From contig JAJHTX010000002.1 of the NCBI GenBank assembly GCA_032164295.1, forward strand, positions 4,154,001 to 4,218,000: a stretch of 64,000 nucleotides of DNA, in the 5' to 3' direction. Under the pieces are notes generated by a model that was not told the DNA's origin, searched no databases, and saw nothing but the letters and a program-made list of their open reading frames with translations. The translations under genes and the position numbers were made by a program. Shown here in pieces: positions 43,654 through 54,901 of this stretch (position 1 is its first letter; the number at the start of each line of letters is the position of its first letter). This DNA comes from Inonotus obliquus (Eukaryota; Basidiomycota; Agaricomycetes; Hymenochaetales; Hymenochaetaceae).

Positions 43654-45219
43654 TGTTAGAAAACGCTCGCCCTAAAGGGACTATACAGTAACCACAATAG
43701 GACGGCCTCAGTGTTATGGATTCGGCGATGCTTTTCTAAGAGTTTCCGGAGCCTACTCGGTTTTCACAAGCAGGGCAGATTCCCAAGTATACTAGGCGTT
43801 GCCTCGGACGTTTTCGTTTAGCTGATCAAGTCGGGCCTTAACCTCGTTGACAGACTAGTAGGACAGTATCGACTGCCGTTCGTAAGCTTCCCTAGTCGGT
43901 GGACGACTAATCAATCGTTCCACGCCGTAGAGTAAGAGAGGTTAAGCAGATTAGGTGGTCTTCAGATTAGAAGCTAGATGCCTAAGAGGACTCGATGTAC
44001 AAGACGATCGAAAGAAAGATGGGGAGCTACGGTCTAAGTCTACAACTATTTATACCTTTTCCTCATGTTGTGGACGGACCACTTCCTACGCTCCGTAGTT
44101 CCTACTTTCGATCTGATTCGTTATTCTAGCTTCCAAACTCGTGCGGTATTCCTATTGTTCTGCTGCGGATTGACTCATCGACTGCACCCTGTGCAAGGCG
44201 ATGACTCGGCGTTGACTCATCTTGACTTGAACTGAATTGAAACCTATGCTCGGGGTCGGCCTTGTGCTGCGCCCTGTGCATAGAGTGAGTCAGTGAGTGA
44301 GTCATTGAATGCGTGTTCGTATGCCATTGGTTTTGCATGGCTGCGCCGTAGTTAAAGTTCGCTCGTCCGCAGTTGCTCGTGCATTTAAGGAATTCCGTCG
44401 GGGTTCCGTTGTATAGCATCTGGGGCTATGAAGACTGTGATTTGCTTGTCGCCTCGGGACTCTTGTTCGGGGCCGTCAAGTGTGATTCGACATCGGATAT
44501 CAGCATGGGGAAACCAAGGTGGTTTAACGTATGTGCCTATGGCGATGAGTAGCCGTACACTTCGTCGAGTATCGTTCGAAGGTATTCTCCAGCCTAGGTA
44601 TAGGTCTCCTTGTAGTCGAATAGCTTTGCAGTATGCCCATAGTTCCCTGAGTGTGTTTGCAACCCATGCCGCTGTTATCGGTGAGCGGCGGTTCGTAACA
44701 TAGTCTGCACTGATCTCCACGAATGTGCTTGGGCACTCGAGTGCTAATATGTCGTGGATTCCTACTATTGTCCAGTGCGTCTTTGGTTGCATGCCTATTG
44801 CCGTATCCATTGCTATTGTTGACCTCGTGCGATTTCGAACGACCTCCGGGGGATTGTGGTATTCTCGATAAGCTGTTGCTCGTTCGCTGGACACATGATA
44901 CGTCAACATGCCCGTTGCCTCCCGTAGTATTATCTTGTGTAGGTCTTCGATGATCTGTCGCACTCTTCTGCATTTATAGCAAGCCGTTGGAGGCTGCTGT
45001 ACTTGCTGCATCGTTTGCGAAGGTTTAGTGTGATCGTCGGGTTTAGCGTTGCTAGCCGATGCTTCTTGATCGTCGGCTTCGGATTGTATTAGATTCGCGT
45101 GTTCTTCGCTTCTCGCTGTCGATCCTGATCGTCTCCGGCCAGTGAAATTAACCGGTCCCATCCGGGGTAGTTTCGATCAACGTTCCTAATCGAATCAAAA
45201 TTTCAGCACAATCCTTTCA
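43654..45219 (-). mobile_element. Solo LTR SL1, copy D
   Basis: It is 1566 bp, TGTTAG to CTTTCA, with duplication GGCCC at 43649-43653 and 45220-45224. It interrupts exon 2 of the two-module family gene. The TATA box and bZIP-site cluster are conserved as in copy A. Confidence 0.88.
44385..45161 (-). CDS. U3-encoded ORF of SL1 LTR (copy D), 258 aa
   Basis: Open over the full 258 codons. Differences from copy A include K for N in NANPDDH, A for D in PHDDIR and V for A in QITAF, plus several synonymous changes. Function unknown. Confidence 0.5.
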   Translation of the reverse strand: MGPVNFTGRRRSGSTARSEEHANLIQSEADDQEASASNAKPDDHTKPSQTMQQVQQPPTACYKCRRVRQIIEDLHKIILREATGMLTYHVSSERATAYREYHNPPEVVRNRTRSTIAMDTAIGMQPKTHWTIVGIHDILALECPSTFVEISADYVTNRRSPITAAWVANTLRELWAYCKAIRLQGDLYLGWRIPSNDTRRSVRLLIAIGTYVKPPWFPHADIRCRITLDGPEQESRGDKQITVFIAPDAIQRNPDGIP

Positions 45220-46347
45220 GGCCCACATTACTCAGTGAGGACAATGTTACAGAATACAAGTATTGTGAATCCTTTGCATACACCAGGTGAAAGTGTGCCC
45301 TCAATGTCCATTTCTTAATGTTTTTCAGCTCCGTTTTCTGAGAGACCTCAAGATATTCCTTTGTAACCTCTCTTGCTTCTCCAGGTGTACTTATAAAGAC
45401 CATCATTCCAGGAGATATATCTTCAAATGCCAGTTCAGCTGAATCGACTTCTTCTCCAGCTTCATTTTTGAGAAGTTCTGTGACTCGTGGCCCATTGCTA
45501 CCAGGTTTCCAATTCATCCCCTTTTTCTCACCAGTACTGTGAAGCTCCAACTTTTCAGAGAGTAGAGGTTGCTTCTCTTTTGATGCTTCATATGCCCTAA
45601 TGCTTGCATCATTTGCAATTGCTATATCCTTCACAAGATCATAACCTTCTTTTTCCAGATATGTCTCTTGGACTGCTTGTAGGAACTAGTGAATGGTTTA
45701 TGAATCAGTCATTGCAAATAAGTACAGTCACAGCATACCGTTTGTTTGTCGTGTTTTATAAATTTGGTAGGTAACAACCAACTACTCTTATTTGTAACTA
45801 TTGAGCCATCAAGGAATATTTTGATGGGGCCACGTTGTCCTTCAAGATGTTCAGTAGGATAGATCGGAGTGAGTTCCTTCTTCTGTTTATCTCCTATTTG
45901 GTGATGATGGGCAGCTTTTAGACTCGACAGTCCACCCAATGTGGATGTTACCACAGAGTACAAGTATTCTGAATCTTTTTCATACACCAGGTGATGATGT
46001 GTCCTCAAATGCCAGGGTTGATCACTGGCTTTTCCCTCGTTTGGCACAAGACCAAGATATTCCATTGTGGAGTCTGCCACGTCTCGGGGTGTTCTCATCA
46101 AGACCATCATTCCAGGCTGTACTTGGTCAAACATCATTTCAGTTGACGTGGCGACGTCTTTACCTTTCCCGGATTCCTTGGAGGCTTGTGGCTCAACCCG
46201 GTTCTTATACTTATTTCCCTTATTTTTTCCTTTCTTTCCCTCACTATCTCCTTTCTTTCCCTCACTATTTCCTTTCTTTCCCTTACGCTTTCTATTCTTT
46301 CCCTCACTGTTTCCTTTCTTTTCCTCTCCTTTACTATAGGCCGACAT

Positions 46348-46432
46348 TCCAGGGAGTAGCTTGGGTTAGAAATTGCACTGTGCTGCTGAAGGAGACGAGT
46401 GCTGGGAGATTCAGAAACGTGCAGTCTTTATA
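46348..46432 (-). promoter_or_regulatory. Conserved promoter and leader of family copy d
   Basis: TATAAAG (minus strand) at 46426-46432, then a leader aligned to that of copy b, including CTCCTTCAGCAGCA and CCCAAGCTACTCCCTGGAATG. The intact spacing suggests the locus was once expressed like copy b. Confidence 0.65.
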
Positions 46433-46639
46433 GACATTAATGTAAGCGCCATCTACATTGCGATAACAAGATGCAATGTACTAATGATGACATCACTTTG
46501 CGTTGGTCGTCGTAGACCATGAATTCTGCTAACTGTGCTTTCTGCGATTCCCTTCACCTCCCCTGTATAGTTAAGTTACACCACCTGTCACTGGCATGTT
46601 ACATCACGACGTGCATTCCTCAAAGGCTCGAACAAAGGA

Positions 46640-47330
46640 GTTCTATATTGCGTGTTTATGCACGAGGGGAGTCTGTTACCCGACATGTCTACACCCACAA
46701 GGGACTCGGACAAGCTTGTATCATTTCAGACTCATCGTACGCGCACGATGTGATATCTGAGACTGGATGTGGATGGAACCGTGGCGTACTGAACGTTTGA
46801 AAGTGGAATGTCTTATCGCATGCAATTGGACTTCAGGTCCGTGACCAATCACCAGTGCAATGCGCCCCTCCACCTCCCCTGCATGACGGTTAGCCCACTT
46901 GTCATGTGATATCACGATGTGCAATCCTCAAGGAAAGGCTCGAACAAAGGAGTTCTGTAATGCATATTCAAGCACGAGCGAGGGGAGTCTGTTATCCGAC
47001 ATATCTGCGCCCACAAGGGATCAGGATCAGAAAGAAATCTGACTAGCCAGGCTTGTAGTATTTCAATCCCATCGCACGCGCACGATGTGATATCTGAGGC
47101 TGGATGGAACTGTGGCATACTGAACGAAGGAAATTGGAATGTCTTATCGCGTGCAATGTTATACTTGCATACAGAGAGTATCGATATTGACATTGCCCTA
47201 TCGCATCAGGTATTCACAAGGAGCAACCTTTGCATATGTCGTAAACTCGAATGGGGGAAAGGAAAGGGAAATTGTATCAGAATGACCGTCGAAAGAATAA
47301 GGAAGGGTTCATGATGGATGAAGGGTGCTT
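46640..47330 (+). repeat. Dispersed repeat R, copies 4 and 5 in tandem
   Basis: Two successive copies are seen, about 46660-46830 and 46975-47310. Both begin GGGGAGTCTGTTA-CCGACAT and contain a GATATCTGAG-CTGGATG block and TGTCTTATCGC-TGCAAT. The second continues to GTAAACTCGAATGGGGGAAAG and the CAGAATGACCGTC end. They lie upstream of family copy d, matching the arrangement at copy b. Confidence 0.7.
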
Positions 47331-47613
47331 GCTCATGCATGAATCTGCAGTGGAAGCTGGACAGCCAGACTTAAAATGAGACCATAATGCCCGGCATTAC
47401 TGTAATTGGTCACATTCAGATATCGGATATTGTTGACATGAGATACACAAGCAGAGGGGGTGCTTTCTCGCTTGAAGTTCACGAAATAATTACAAACAGT
47501 AATGCTGCCTGGTCCATCAAATAAAGAGCACATTTTGTATCCAGAATGGGAAAAGAAAAGGATAAAGGATAAAAGAACGAAACATCCAGAGGGCTCCAAG
47601 AGGGGAGTGTGCA

Positions 47614-48902
47614 TCATGACTGTACTGTCAACCCACCTTTTCTGTAGGGATGCACGCTTTGGACGTTAAATGATGTAGACTCGCTGATCTCCGTATAAGC
47701 TGGTGGAAACTGGTGCGAGGGGCTGAGGGGCGCGTTAACATTGACGACAGACTCATCCACCCTTGAGCCGGAACTCCCCGAACCCTGACTTGGTGGACTT
47801 CCGTGGTACTGGGAGGCCCCAATCGGGCCGTGTTGGTATTCGCTGGGAAAGTTGCCTGGGGAAAAGGTTCCTCGCATCGATGAAGCATCCGTGCGGCCAA
47901 CATCGGTATGCGAATATGCCATATGCGAGATAGCAGGGTTGTACGGATCTACGCGAACAGGAAGGGTGTCCCTTCGTTGGCCGATACTTCCACCTGGAGC
48001 CGCATCTATGAAATCCATGGGAGGGGAATCGAGGAGAACGCGCACGCGCTGTCCCTGTCGGCGTCGTCGTAAGAAGAACAGAAGCGCGATGAGTGCAGCG
48101 GCGACGATGAGACCGCCGACCACAGGCCCAACAATTACCGCAACGTTGTTATTCGAATCCGAGTCTGAAGTATCAGTTTCTAATGAGGTATCCGAGCTTT
48201 CTGTAGCGTCTGGAACATCCGTACTATGCAAGACATTGAAATATAGATTTTTGATGGGAAAAAGAACTCACGTATAGATAATAGCATCAAGTAAAAGAAG
48301 TGACCTATTCCCCGAGCGCCCCAATTCGATCGTGAGAGTGTGTAACGAGTTTGCAAGTCCAGTCGTGGAGAAGACGGTTTGGTTGAATTGGAAAGATGGG
48401 TCGCCATTGGGTGCTCGTATGAAAGAACCAACGGTGGAATCATCGATGAGGAAGTTCATGTCCGAGTTGCCATTTGGGAATTGCACTGATCCGGTCAGAA
48501 TCGCCTGGACATAAACGGCGGTTCCTGAGGGGGAAAGTCAGCTTGGATTTCGCATTTGCCAAACGGACGAGGCATCTCAAGCTCACCAATGAACGGCACA
48601 GTTGCAGTTACGAGTTGACCTGCTACGCTGTTTCCATCGCTTCCTTCTGGGAAAAAAGTTGCATCCATCCATGTTCCTCTGTTAGCGTTTCTGATAGGAC
48701 GTGGCTTCGCTGTGCAAGGCTCGCAATCTTGACCTGTCTGCCAAGCTTCTCGCGGATTGTACTGTATGAGTTGGCCTGTCATAGGATCAGCAAACTGGTC
48801 ATCGATTGTTACATTTACTTGAGCACCGCGAATCTGGTGTGAGAGGAAGAGCGAGAATAGATAGAGACCAAGCAAACGTGTCCGCCAGCACATTCGTCGC
48901 AT
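47614..48902 (-). CDS. Single-pass membrane protein with beta-rich ectodomain
   Basis: Three exons, 48902..48587, 48524..48272 and 48223..47614, sum to 393 codons (392 aa). A signal peptide (LLGLYLFSLFLSHQIRGA) leads into an ectodomain with VNVTIDDQFADPMTG and WMDATFFPEG, then VQFPNGNSDMNFLIDD and SLHTLTIELG, and ends with a Ser/Asp-rich stalk. One helix (VAVIVGPVVGGLIVAAALIALLFFL) is followed by RRRRQGQR and a Ser/Pro-rich cytoplasmic tail. Mushroom genomes contain many such proteins with this layout, resembling cell-wall sensors or mucin-like receptors. The ligand is unknown and the role is inferred only from architecture. Confidence 0.8.
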
Positions 48903-49323
48903 CCCTTACAGAGCTGAAGAGCACGACGAAGGAAAAGGTAACTCAAATGAACGGTATGGTATGAAGAAAAGACGCTGCCTGCAGTAAGTAGGTAGGAAAG
49001 AAGGAACGAAAAGCAGTGAAGACTTGGGCGCCCAAGATGATGCGCTAAGGTCATGATGTCGGTCGCTACGCCCATGTCGGAAATCCAGGGTCGCAGCGAC
49101 CCTGGACTATGTCGAGAAATGGTATAAATCCTGATTTACTAGCAGATCATGTCCCACTTATTCGTCGTCTCTCGACAAAGACAGAAAGACGACGTATAAT
49201 ATAGAAAGCTGGAGGTAGATGCACGGTGATCACTGGGAAGAATATACCATATTAGGACCAAGAACCAAACCCAATCATATTAATGATATCTCATCGAACG
49301 CGTCCTACTTACTTTGAACGATC
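48903..49323. other. Divergent promoter region
   Basis: No gene seen. It lies between the membrane-protein gene and the coiled-coil gene and contains a TATAAAT-like sequence near 49123. Confidence 0.35.
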
Positions 49324-51255
49324 ATGTTCGACGAACCAGCTCGTGCTCCATTAGCGAGTCCGGAAGAACTTCAGGGTGCATCTCTGCTCTCTGTACTTCC
49401 TGGCTACCCTTCGCGAGCTGCGACTCCCCTGCCAAGGCCAGTTGGTTCCACCTTCAACTCCGGTGGCACGGTTACGAGCAACTCCGACCTCGCCGAGCAA
49501 CTCAAGCAAGCACGGCGCGAGATTGAATTGCTCAAGTCTATGGTATACCATTCAATTCTCTGCTGCTTTTGATGAGACCTCTCAATCGTTCTTTTTAGGA
49601 CCCTTTACACGCCGCAGAGATGGCTATTGAATTGCAGATGGAAAAAATGCGGTGTGCAGAGGCGATGAGCGTACGCGATTCTGCAGTACAGCGCCTTGCT
49701 TCTGCGTACGACTCTATCAAGGAGAAGGCGGCTACCATTAACCGCCTTCAGAGCGAGAAGACGGAGCTCGAATACCGCCTCGTGAACGTCGATGTACGCG
49801 TAAAGGATGCTGCAGATCAGGCAAGAGCAGAAGAAAGGCAGATAATGGAAGGCGAATTGGCTCGTTTGCGCGACGTGATTCGCAACTTGAAAGATAGCGT
49901 TGTGGAAGAGAAGCAGGCGCACATCTCCGAATCCTCTCCGTTGACTTCAACGAGCACTTCAGACGTCGCCTCTCCAACAGATGATACTTGTTCCTCTATC
50001 ACGGCGGTCGATACTAATGGATACGGGGAAAATGTGGGGCATCAATTACTCAGCTTTTGCCCAAACTTTGACACAATATGCTCGCAGGTCCTCCAGTCTC
50101 TCGCAAACGGAATCGATCATTTAGCTATCGGGCACGGATCGCAGCCGGTTTCTCCTCTATACCATTCGCCATCTAATTGCATTCCAACTCCGACCTTGAA
50201 ACTACTCGTTGGTCAAGACATGCAAAATGTAAGCATGTCCCACTACCATGCATTATTTTGCTCAGCTCCGTTCCCGCCCTATACAGTTTCGGGCGAATTC
50301 TGGAGATCCAACCGACATGGTTAGGTCGAGAAATGCAGTTCTAGCTGCTCTCCCGATACCTTCAGGGATTCCTGACGATGAACTGAAACCAATTATTCTC
50401 CCACACTCCATGTCAATCCACGAGTTCCTTCATCATACTACAGGGGCAAGTATCTGATTCCATAATCAGCTATCTACAAACATCCTGACTTATCCCTTTC
50501 AGAATAGGTCTGCGGAAACCATCCCTCTTTTGTTCAGATACCTGACGAAATTCCAGTCTGATAGGATATCGCACCTTTAACGACTGTACAACTCGCTGGT
50601 GCCCGGAGCGCGAGGAACATGGGTATTTCCTTACACCCCTTTACAAGTGCACTACCAAAGCGCGTGTCTCGACTGCTCATTCTTGGAATGAGGTTGATCC
50701 AAGAGGTCGAATGACAAAGCCAACAGGTCCGTATAGACGATCCCGCCTTTTTGTATGCGGCTAATTCTGCTATTTCCAGAATGCTTCTATAACCGCCAAG
50801 GGAAATGGTACTACGCGGGACAATATGTTGCCCTTCGCCTTGACGATTTCAGCACTAAAGAATGGAATGGACTTGATGCTGAGGTAAAGGTATCTGTATG
50901 GCTGGTATTGATGTATCCTCACGTCCTTCGTACTCAGACTTCAGCAATTTTGGTCAAGGAGACACTCGCGGGTCGGAAGAATACTTCTCCAACGGTCCAA
51001 TACGAGGCATCCCAGCTCTATTCCGCCGGTGCGCTTAAAATTGCATGCGTCGGACTTCAGTGCGTCGGATTCAACTCAGCACTCTACCATACCATTCTTG
51101 ATCAGGCAGCGAAATGCCGTCAGGGCGGGCGTTGGAAGGGAGGCTGGGATGCTTCCGAGTTTCCTGCGACGGATGGCTCAGACAGCGTCGCTAACAATGC
51201 CGTAATCCCCGAGAATGGAAATGCTTACTCCGCTTCCCTCTTTAACTTGATGTGA
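49324..51255 (+). CDS. Coiled-coil protein with C-terminal DUF6697-like domain
   Basis: The first three exons are clear: 49324..49542, 49599..50228, and one starting at 50266. They encode a Ser/Pro-rich start, then a long heptad-type coiled coil (about residues 55-190: AEQLKQARREIELLKSM, then INRLQSEKTELEYRL and ELARLRDVIRNLKDSV). The C-terminal domain has TRWCPEREEHGYFLTPLYKC, FYNRQGKWYYAGQYVALRL, VKETLAGRKNTSP and ASQLYSAGALKIACVGLQCVGFN. I recall this pattern from basidiomycete proteins annotated DUF6697. Between about 50450 and 50560 no standard intron joins the frames cleanly, so either an unusual intron or a lesion is present. Function unknown. Confidence 0.65.
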
Positions 51256-52109
51256 CTCTAAAAGGATACTGAACTCGACTTCCTGGACGCATTAGGTTGA
51301 CATTTCATGATCTTGCCCCATGACAACTAGCTGTGGCTCATTTCTTGGCGACCCGGATTAAAGCTGCTATGCGAACGCATGTGCTGGGACGATAGACGAA
51401 CATGCAGAACTGTAGACTCTGGAAGGCTTTCTCTGTATCACACACTTATCCTTGATCAAGCTTGCTCGGCTATTGGACTCCTGTCCTGCGTCCTGTTCTT
51501 ACTCCATCCATCACAAGTAGTTCCTGACATGTTCTTCGGTTTCCTAAATCGTCTCAATAATCGTATAATTGGTGCTATCTGCTTCGAATGAATTGATGTA
51601 GATGGGTTAGAAAACATCGGCTATTACTGATAATGTTATACACTATCTGCGGTGACCGACGCATGCTATATTATCTGTCTATCTATTCAATGATCATGGA
51701 ACTCAGAGGGTTTGTTGTGATCAGCCCTGGTCATCGCTGCGTTCCTGCTTCTCGGACGACCTCCGTCTGGTCGTAGTCTGCCCGTTCCGTCAAGGGAGGG
51801 GCAGATAGAGGACTGTTATTTGATAGCACTCCCTCTCGGTAGAATCGTCACGCAAGATGGAGTGCGCCCGCGAGCTCGTCACTTGCGGAATGGAAGATTT
51901 GACTGAGAAAGTATGAGCTAGATACAGATAACTATGTTATTATTCACCAAATCAAAGAAGTAGTTAATGCCAATAGTTATAATCAATAACAAGGCGAAGA
52001 GAATTGCACGCCGAAAGCACAGTGATGATCGTGGTTCATAGTTCCATGTTCGGATCTTTGTCCTTGGAGCGGCGTCTCTGCTCCATCAATAGAAACGATA
52101 CTATTACAG
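51256..52109. other. Convergent intergenic region, no gene seen
   Basis: Both neighbours end towards this stretch. A 70-codon frame at 51379-51591 lacks support. Confidence 0.45.
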
Positions 52110-52782
52110 CTATTCAGTCGTTTGCATTTGGAAGGAGAAAGTGAGTGGTGACTCGCCGATTAGAGAATCTAATGTCTCCATCGCGGACGGTTGGATTTCC
52201 AAGTAAGGTTGACGTGACATTCGTAGGATGAAAAAGTGTCTACGGTGTCTGTGGTAGACGGCCACTGGTCCGGAATTGGGGTCTTGCTCTCGAATGAGCT
52301 GTAATGTTTGATGAGTACGTTTGTTATGATGGATCAAAGGTAATGACGCGGGGCGTACCTCAAGCCGCCCCTTGTACTGTATCCATTGATAATGTTTTCC
52401 ATCTTTACCACGAAAGCGAGCGTCTCTTTCGTTATGACATAAGATATCGTTATCGCCTGGAAGACACATCAGCATAAGAAAGTTCAACTTACGATCCAGC
52501 CACACCATCTTTCGTCCAGAAATCCTGGGTTGGACGAAACTGTTGACCACGAAGACGCACAGCAGTACTAGTCATTTTCGCAGTAGATTTTTCAGTGTTT
52601 TCGTTTTGGAGTTCTGCGATGATCTCGAGTTCGTTTGTCTTTGGGTCCATCTTGCTCACCCGTGTCACCGATGTGTCCCATTTTGGTGTGACAACCTCAT
52701 AGTAGATGGCATCGTTTGCGCTTGAGATGACAACATTTTGAAGACTTGTCGTTGTGAGATGCAGTCGCTCTGGCCCTGGCAT
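52110..52782 (-). CDS. DUF6593-like basidiomycete protein
   Basis: ATG at 52782 (MPGPERLHLTTTSLQN). The frame is continuous if introns at about 52516-52464 (donor G|GTGTGG, weak) and 52359-52300 are removed. Visible blocks are DAIYYEVVTPKW, TNELEIIAEL, DARFRGKDGKHYQWIQYKG, SGPVAVYHRHRR, PYLEIQPSAMETLDSLI and a C-terminal beta-like FSFQMQTTE. The RxFxGKDGxxYxW ... VAxYHR pattern is that of the DUF6593 family of mushrooms, small beta-rich proteins of unknown function that often occur in many copies. Confidence 0.7.
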
Positions 52783-53286
52783 GTTGTGAGAGTTGCTTAT
52801 CGCGGTGAAGTGGAAGGACGTAGGATCTTGTTGGTTTGAGTTCAAAGATTATAAGTTCCATGAGTGTTCTTATAGCCATTATCCGTGGGCACTTGACAAC
52901 GACCTATGGCAAGGCTTCCTTGGACAAACTCTTTTGAGTGGAGTCATTTCCCATTGGTGTGAAGCGGAATTCAGAAAATCCATCAAATATGGCTCGATTT
53001 GATTCAGTATTCACCCATCATGGGAGCAAGCGTAGTATAGTAGCTCTTGGCCACGACCATGGCCTATTCAATTTGAGAAGGTGCAGAAAAGAGTGATGGG
53101 CGACATGATCAAATCATACTTTGGGAATAATATTAATAATGCCGATGAGTGAGTGTGAGAAAGCAATGACTTTCTGGGCTGTCTCGAAATTTTGACTCTC
53201 GTTCGCTCTTTATTGCCCCTCTCCACCTCCATCCACCTCTCCTTCCTCGCTGTGGCAGGCAGTAACTGACTCACCGCGCTTTTAGC
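52783..53286. other. Divergent promoter region, no gene seen
   Basis: Region between the DUF6593-like gene and the PRPP synthetase gene. A CT-rich stretch near 53215-53255 precedes the start of the latter. Confidence 0.4.
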
Positions 53287-54499
53287 ATGCTTCGCGGGAA
53301 CTCCATCAGGCTCCTTGCAGGTTCGTATGTATAGCGTATAACCTACTACATTGATGCATAGTTCTCTGAACGGCTATATAAATGCAGGCAACAGTCATCC
53401 CGAGCTCGCCCAGACTGTGGCTGAGCGGTGAGGGAACCGAAACTTAGTCTTGCGAGCTACGACCGTTTACCAGAAGTGTCTTAGGCTGAACATCCAGCTC
53501 ACGCCCTGTGTTGTGAAAAAATTCTCGAATGGCGAGACAAGCGTGAAGATTGGGGAGTCGGTGAGAGAGGAGGATGTGTTCATCATACAGAGCGGCTGCG
53601 GGGACGTAAACGACAACCTCATGGAGCTACTGATCCTCGTTAGCGCCTGCAAGACCGCTTCCGCTCGTCGTATAACGGCTGTTATCCCTTGTTTCCCATA
53701 TGCTCGCGTGGACAAGAAGGACATGTCCCGAGCGCCTATTACTGCGAAGCTCGTCGCGAATATGTTGACAGTTGCTGGATGTGACCATGTCATCACGATG
53801 GATCTCCACGCGAGTCAGATCCAGGGATTTTTTGATATTCCCGTCGACAATCTGTACACCGAACCTCTGATGATTGGGTATATAAAGCGTGAGATTGATG
53901 GATGGCGAGATGGGATTGTTGTCAGTCCGGATGCTGGAGGTGCGAAACGGTGCGTCGCGTACATGCGGACGGCAAGACACGTTATTGACCAGGCTGACTG
54001 TAGTGTGACTGCGATTGCCGATAAGCTCGGAATTGAGTTTGCGCTCATTCACCGTCAAGGAAAGCCGGGTAGTGAGTCAGATGAAATGCACCTCCTCGTT
54101 GGTGACGTCAAGGATAAGGTATGTTCTTCTCCTTGACCGCCATAAACATGCCTCTAAGCCCATCCGAAGGTTGCAATTCTCATAGACGATATGATTGATA
54201 CGGGGAAGACGCTTGCACTGGCTGCAAATACATTAAAACAGCACGGGGCAAGGGCTATTTATGCCCTCGTCTCACACGGTTTGCTCTCAGAAACCAACTT
54301 CGCTCTCTTAGAATCTCTACCCATAGATTCATTAGTTGTCACGAACACCATCCCGCAGAATCAGCACTGCGATGGCCTCTCGAAGCTCCACGTCATCGAC
54401 ATAAGTCCGACCATCGCGGAAAGCATTCGGCGGACTCATAACGGTGAGAGTATATCACTGCTATTTGGGGAGTGGGCTGGAGGTGCGGGCGTTTATTAA
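53287..54499 (+). CDS. Ribose-phosphate pyrophosphokinase (PRPP synthetase)
   Basis: The enzyme makes PRPP from ribose 5-phosphate and ATP for nucleotide, His and Trp synthesis. Exons are 53287..53320, 53388..53427, 53485..53949, 54004..54118 and 54170..54499; the result is 327 aa. The intron 53950-54003 is 54 nt and contains no stop, so a naive ORF reads through it; removing it restores [20 protein letters not shown]. Landmarks are [38 protein letters not shown] (ATP loop), the metal site in [20 protein letters not shown], and the PRPP-binding loop [12 protein letters not shown]. It is one subunit type of a usually multi-paralogue complex in fungi. Confidence 0.93.
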
Positions 54500-54901
54500 A
54501 GGATGGAGACTGAATTGTCGAGTTCATGTACAGTTCCTACTTGGATGCTGCTATTACACATTATATAGACGTAGAATTGCCAGAAGCCCGCAGAGGTTCC
54601 TACAAAAGTAGAATACGCTTGAAACAAATTTTATTTTATAGTACATGTATTAATATAATAATGGATGTTTTTCTGGTCAGCATCAGTGTATATTACGTAA
54701 TACCATCAACCAAATCAGGACCGAACCTGAAGTCGAAGCCATCCTCTATCCTTAACCATTACGTTCATGTTCATCATCAAGGACTGACTACTGAGCTGTC
54801 TTGGAACATTTTAAGCCTGACTTCGAGAAACTTGTACTTCAAGTTCACAAAGGTATTCTGGATCAAGAACGCCGTAAATACGTCTCTTCCCATAATAACT
54901 C
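54500..54901. other. Intergenic, no gene seen
   Basis: Between the PRPP synthetase stop and the deacetylase start; no motif recognised. Confidence 0.4.

Larger units (their letters stand above)
43143..46347 (-). pseudogene. Two-module HLVY/YLYSV family gene (copies d and c), split by a solo LTR
   Basis: Parts on the minus strand are exon 1 46347..45739 (module 1, 203 codons), exon 2 45685..45220, [SL1 LTR copy D], its continuation 43653..43476, and a last exon 43412..43143 that ends in a stop. Module 1 has a Lys/Gly/Glu repeat tail at the N-terminus (GKKGNSEGKK units), then PGMMVLMRTP, EYLGL, HHHLVYEKDSEYLYSV, IYPTEHLEG, PIKIFLDGS and SWLLP. After an in-frame intron, exon 2 has a VKDIAIANDASIRAYEAS segment and a second PGMMV-to-YLYSV module. 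Besides the LTR there is a frameshift near 43610 that puts a TGA in frame, so module 2 is dead. Module 1 could still give a truncated protein. Function unknown. Confidence 0.7.
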
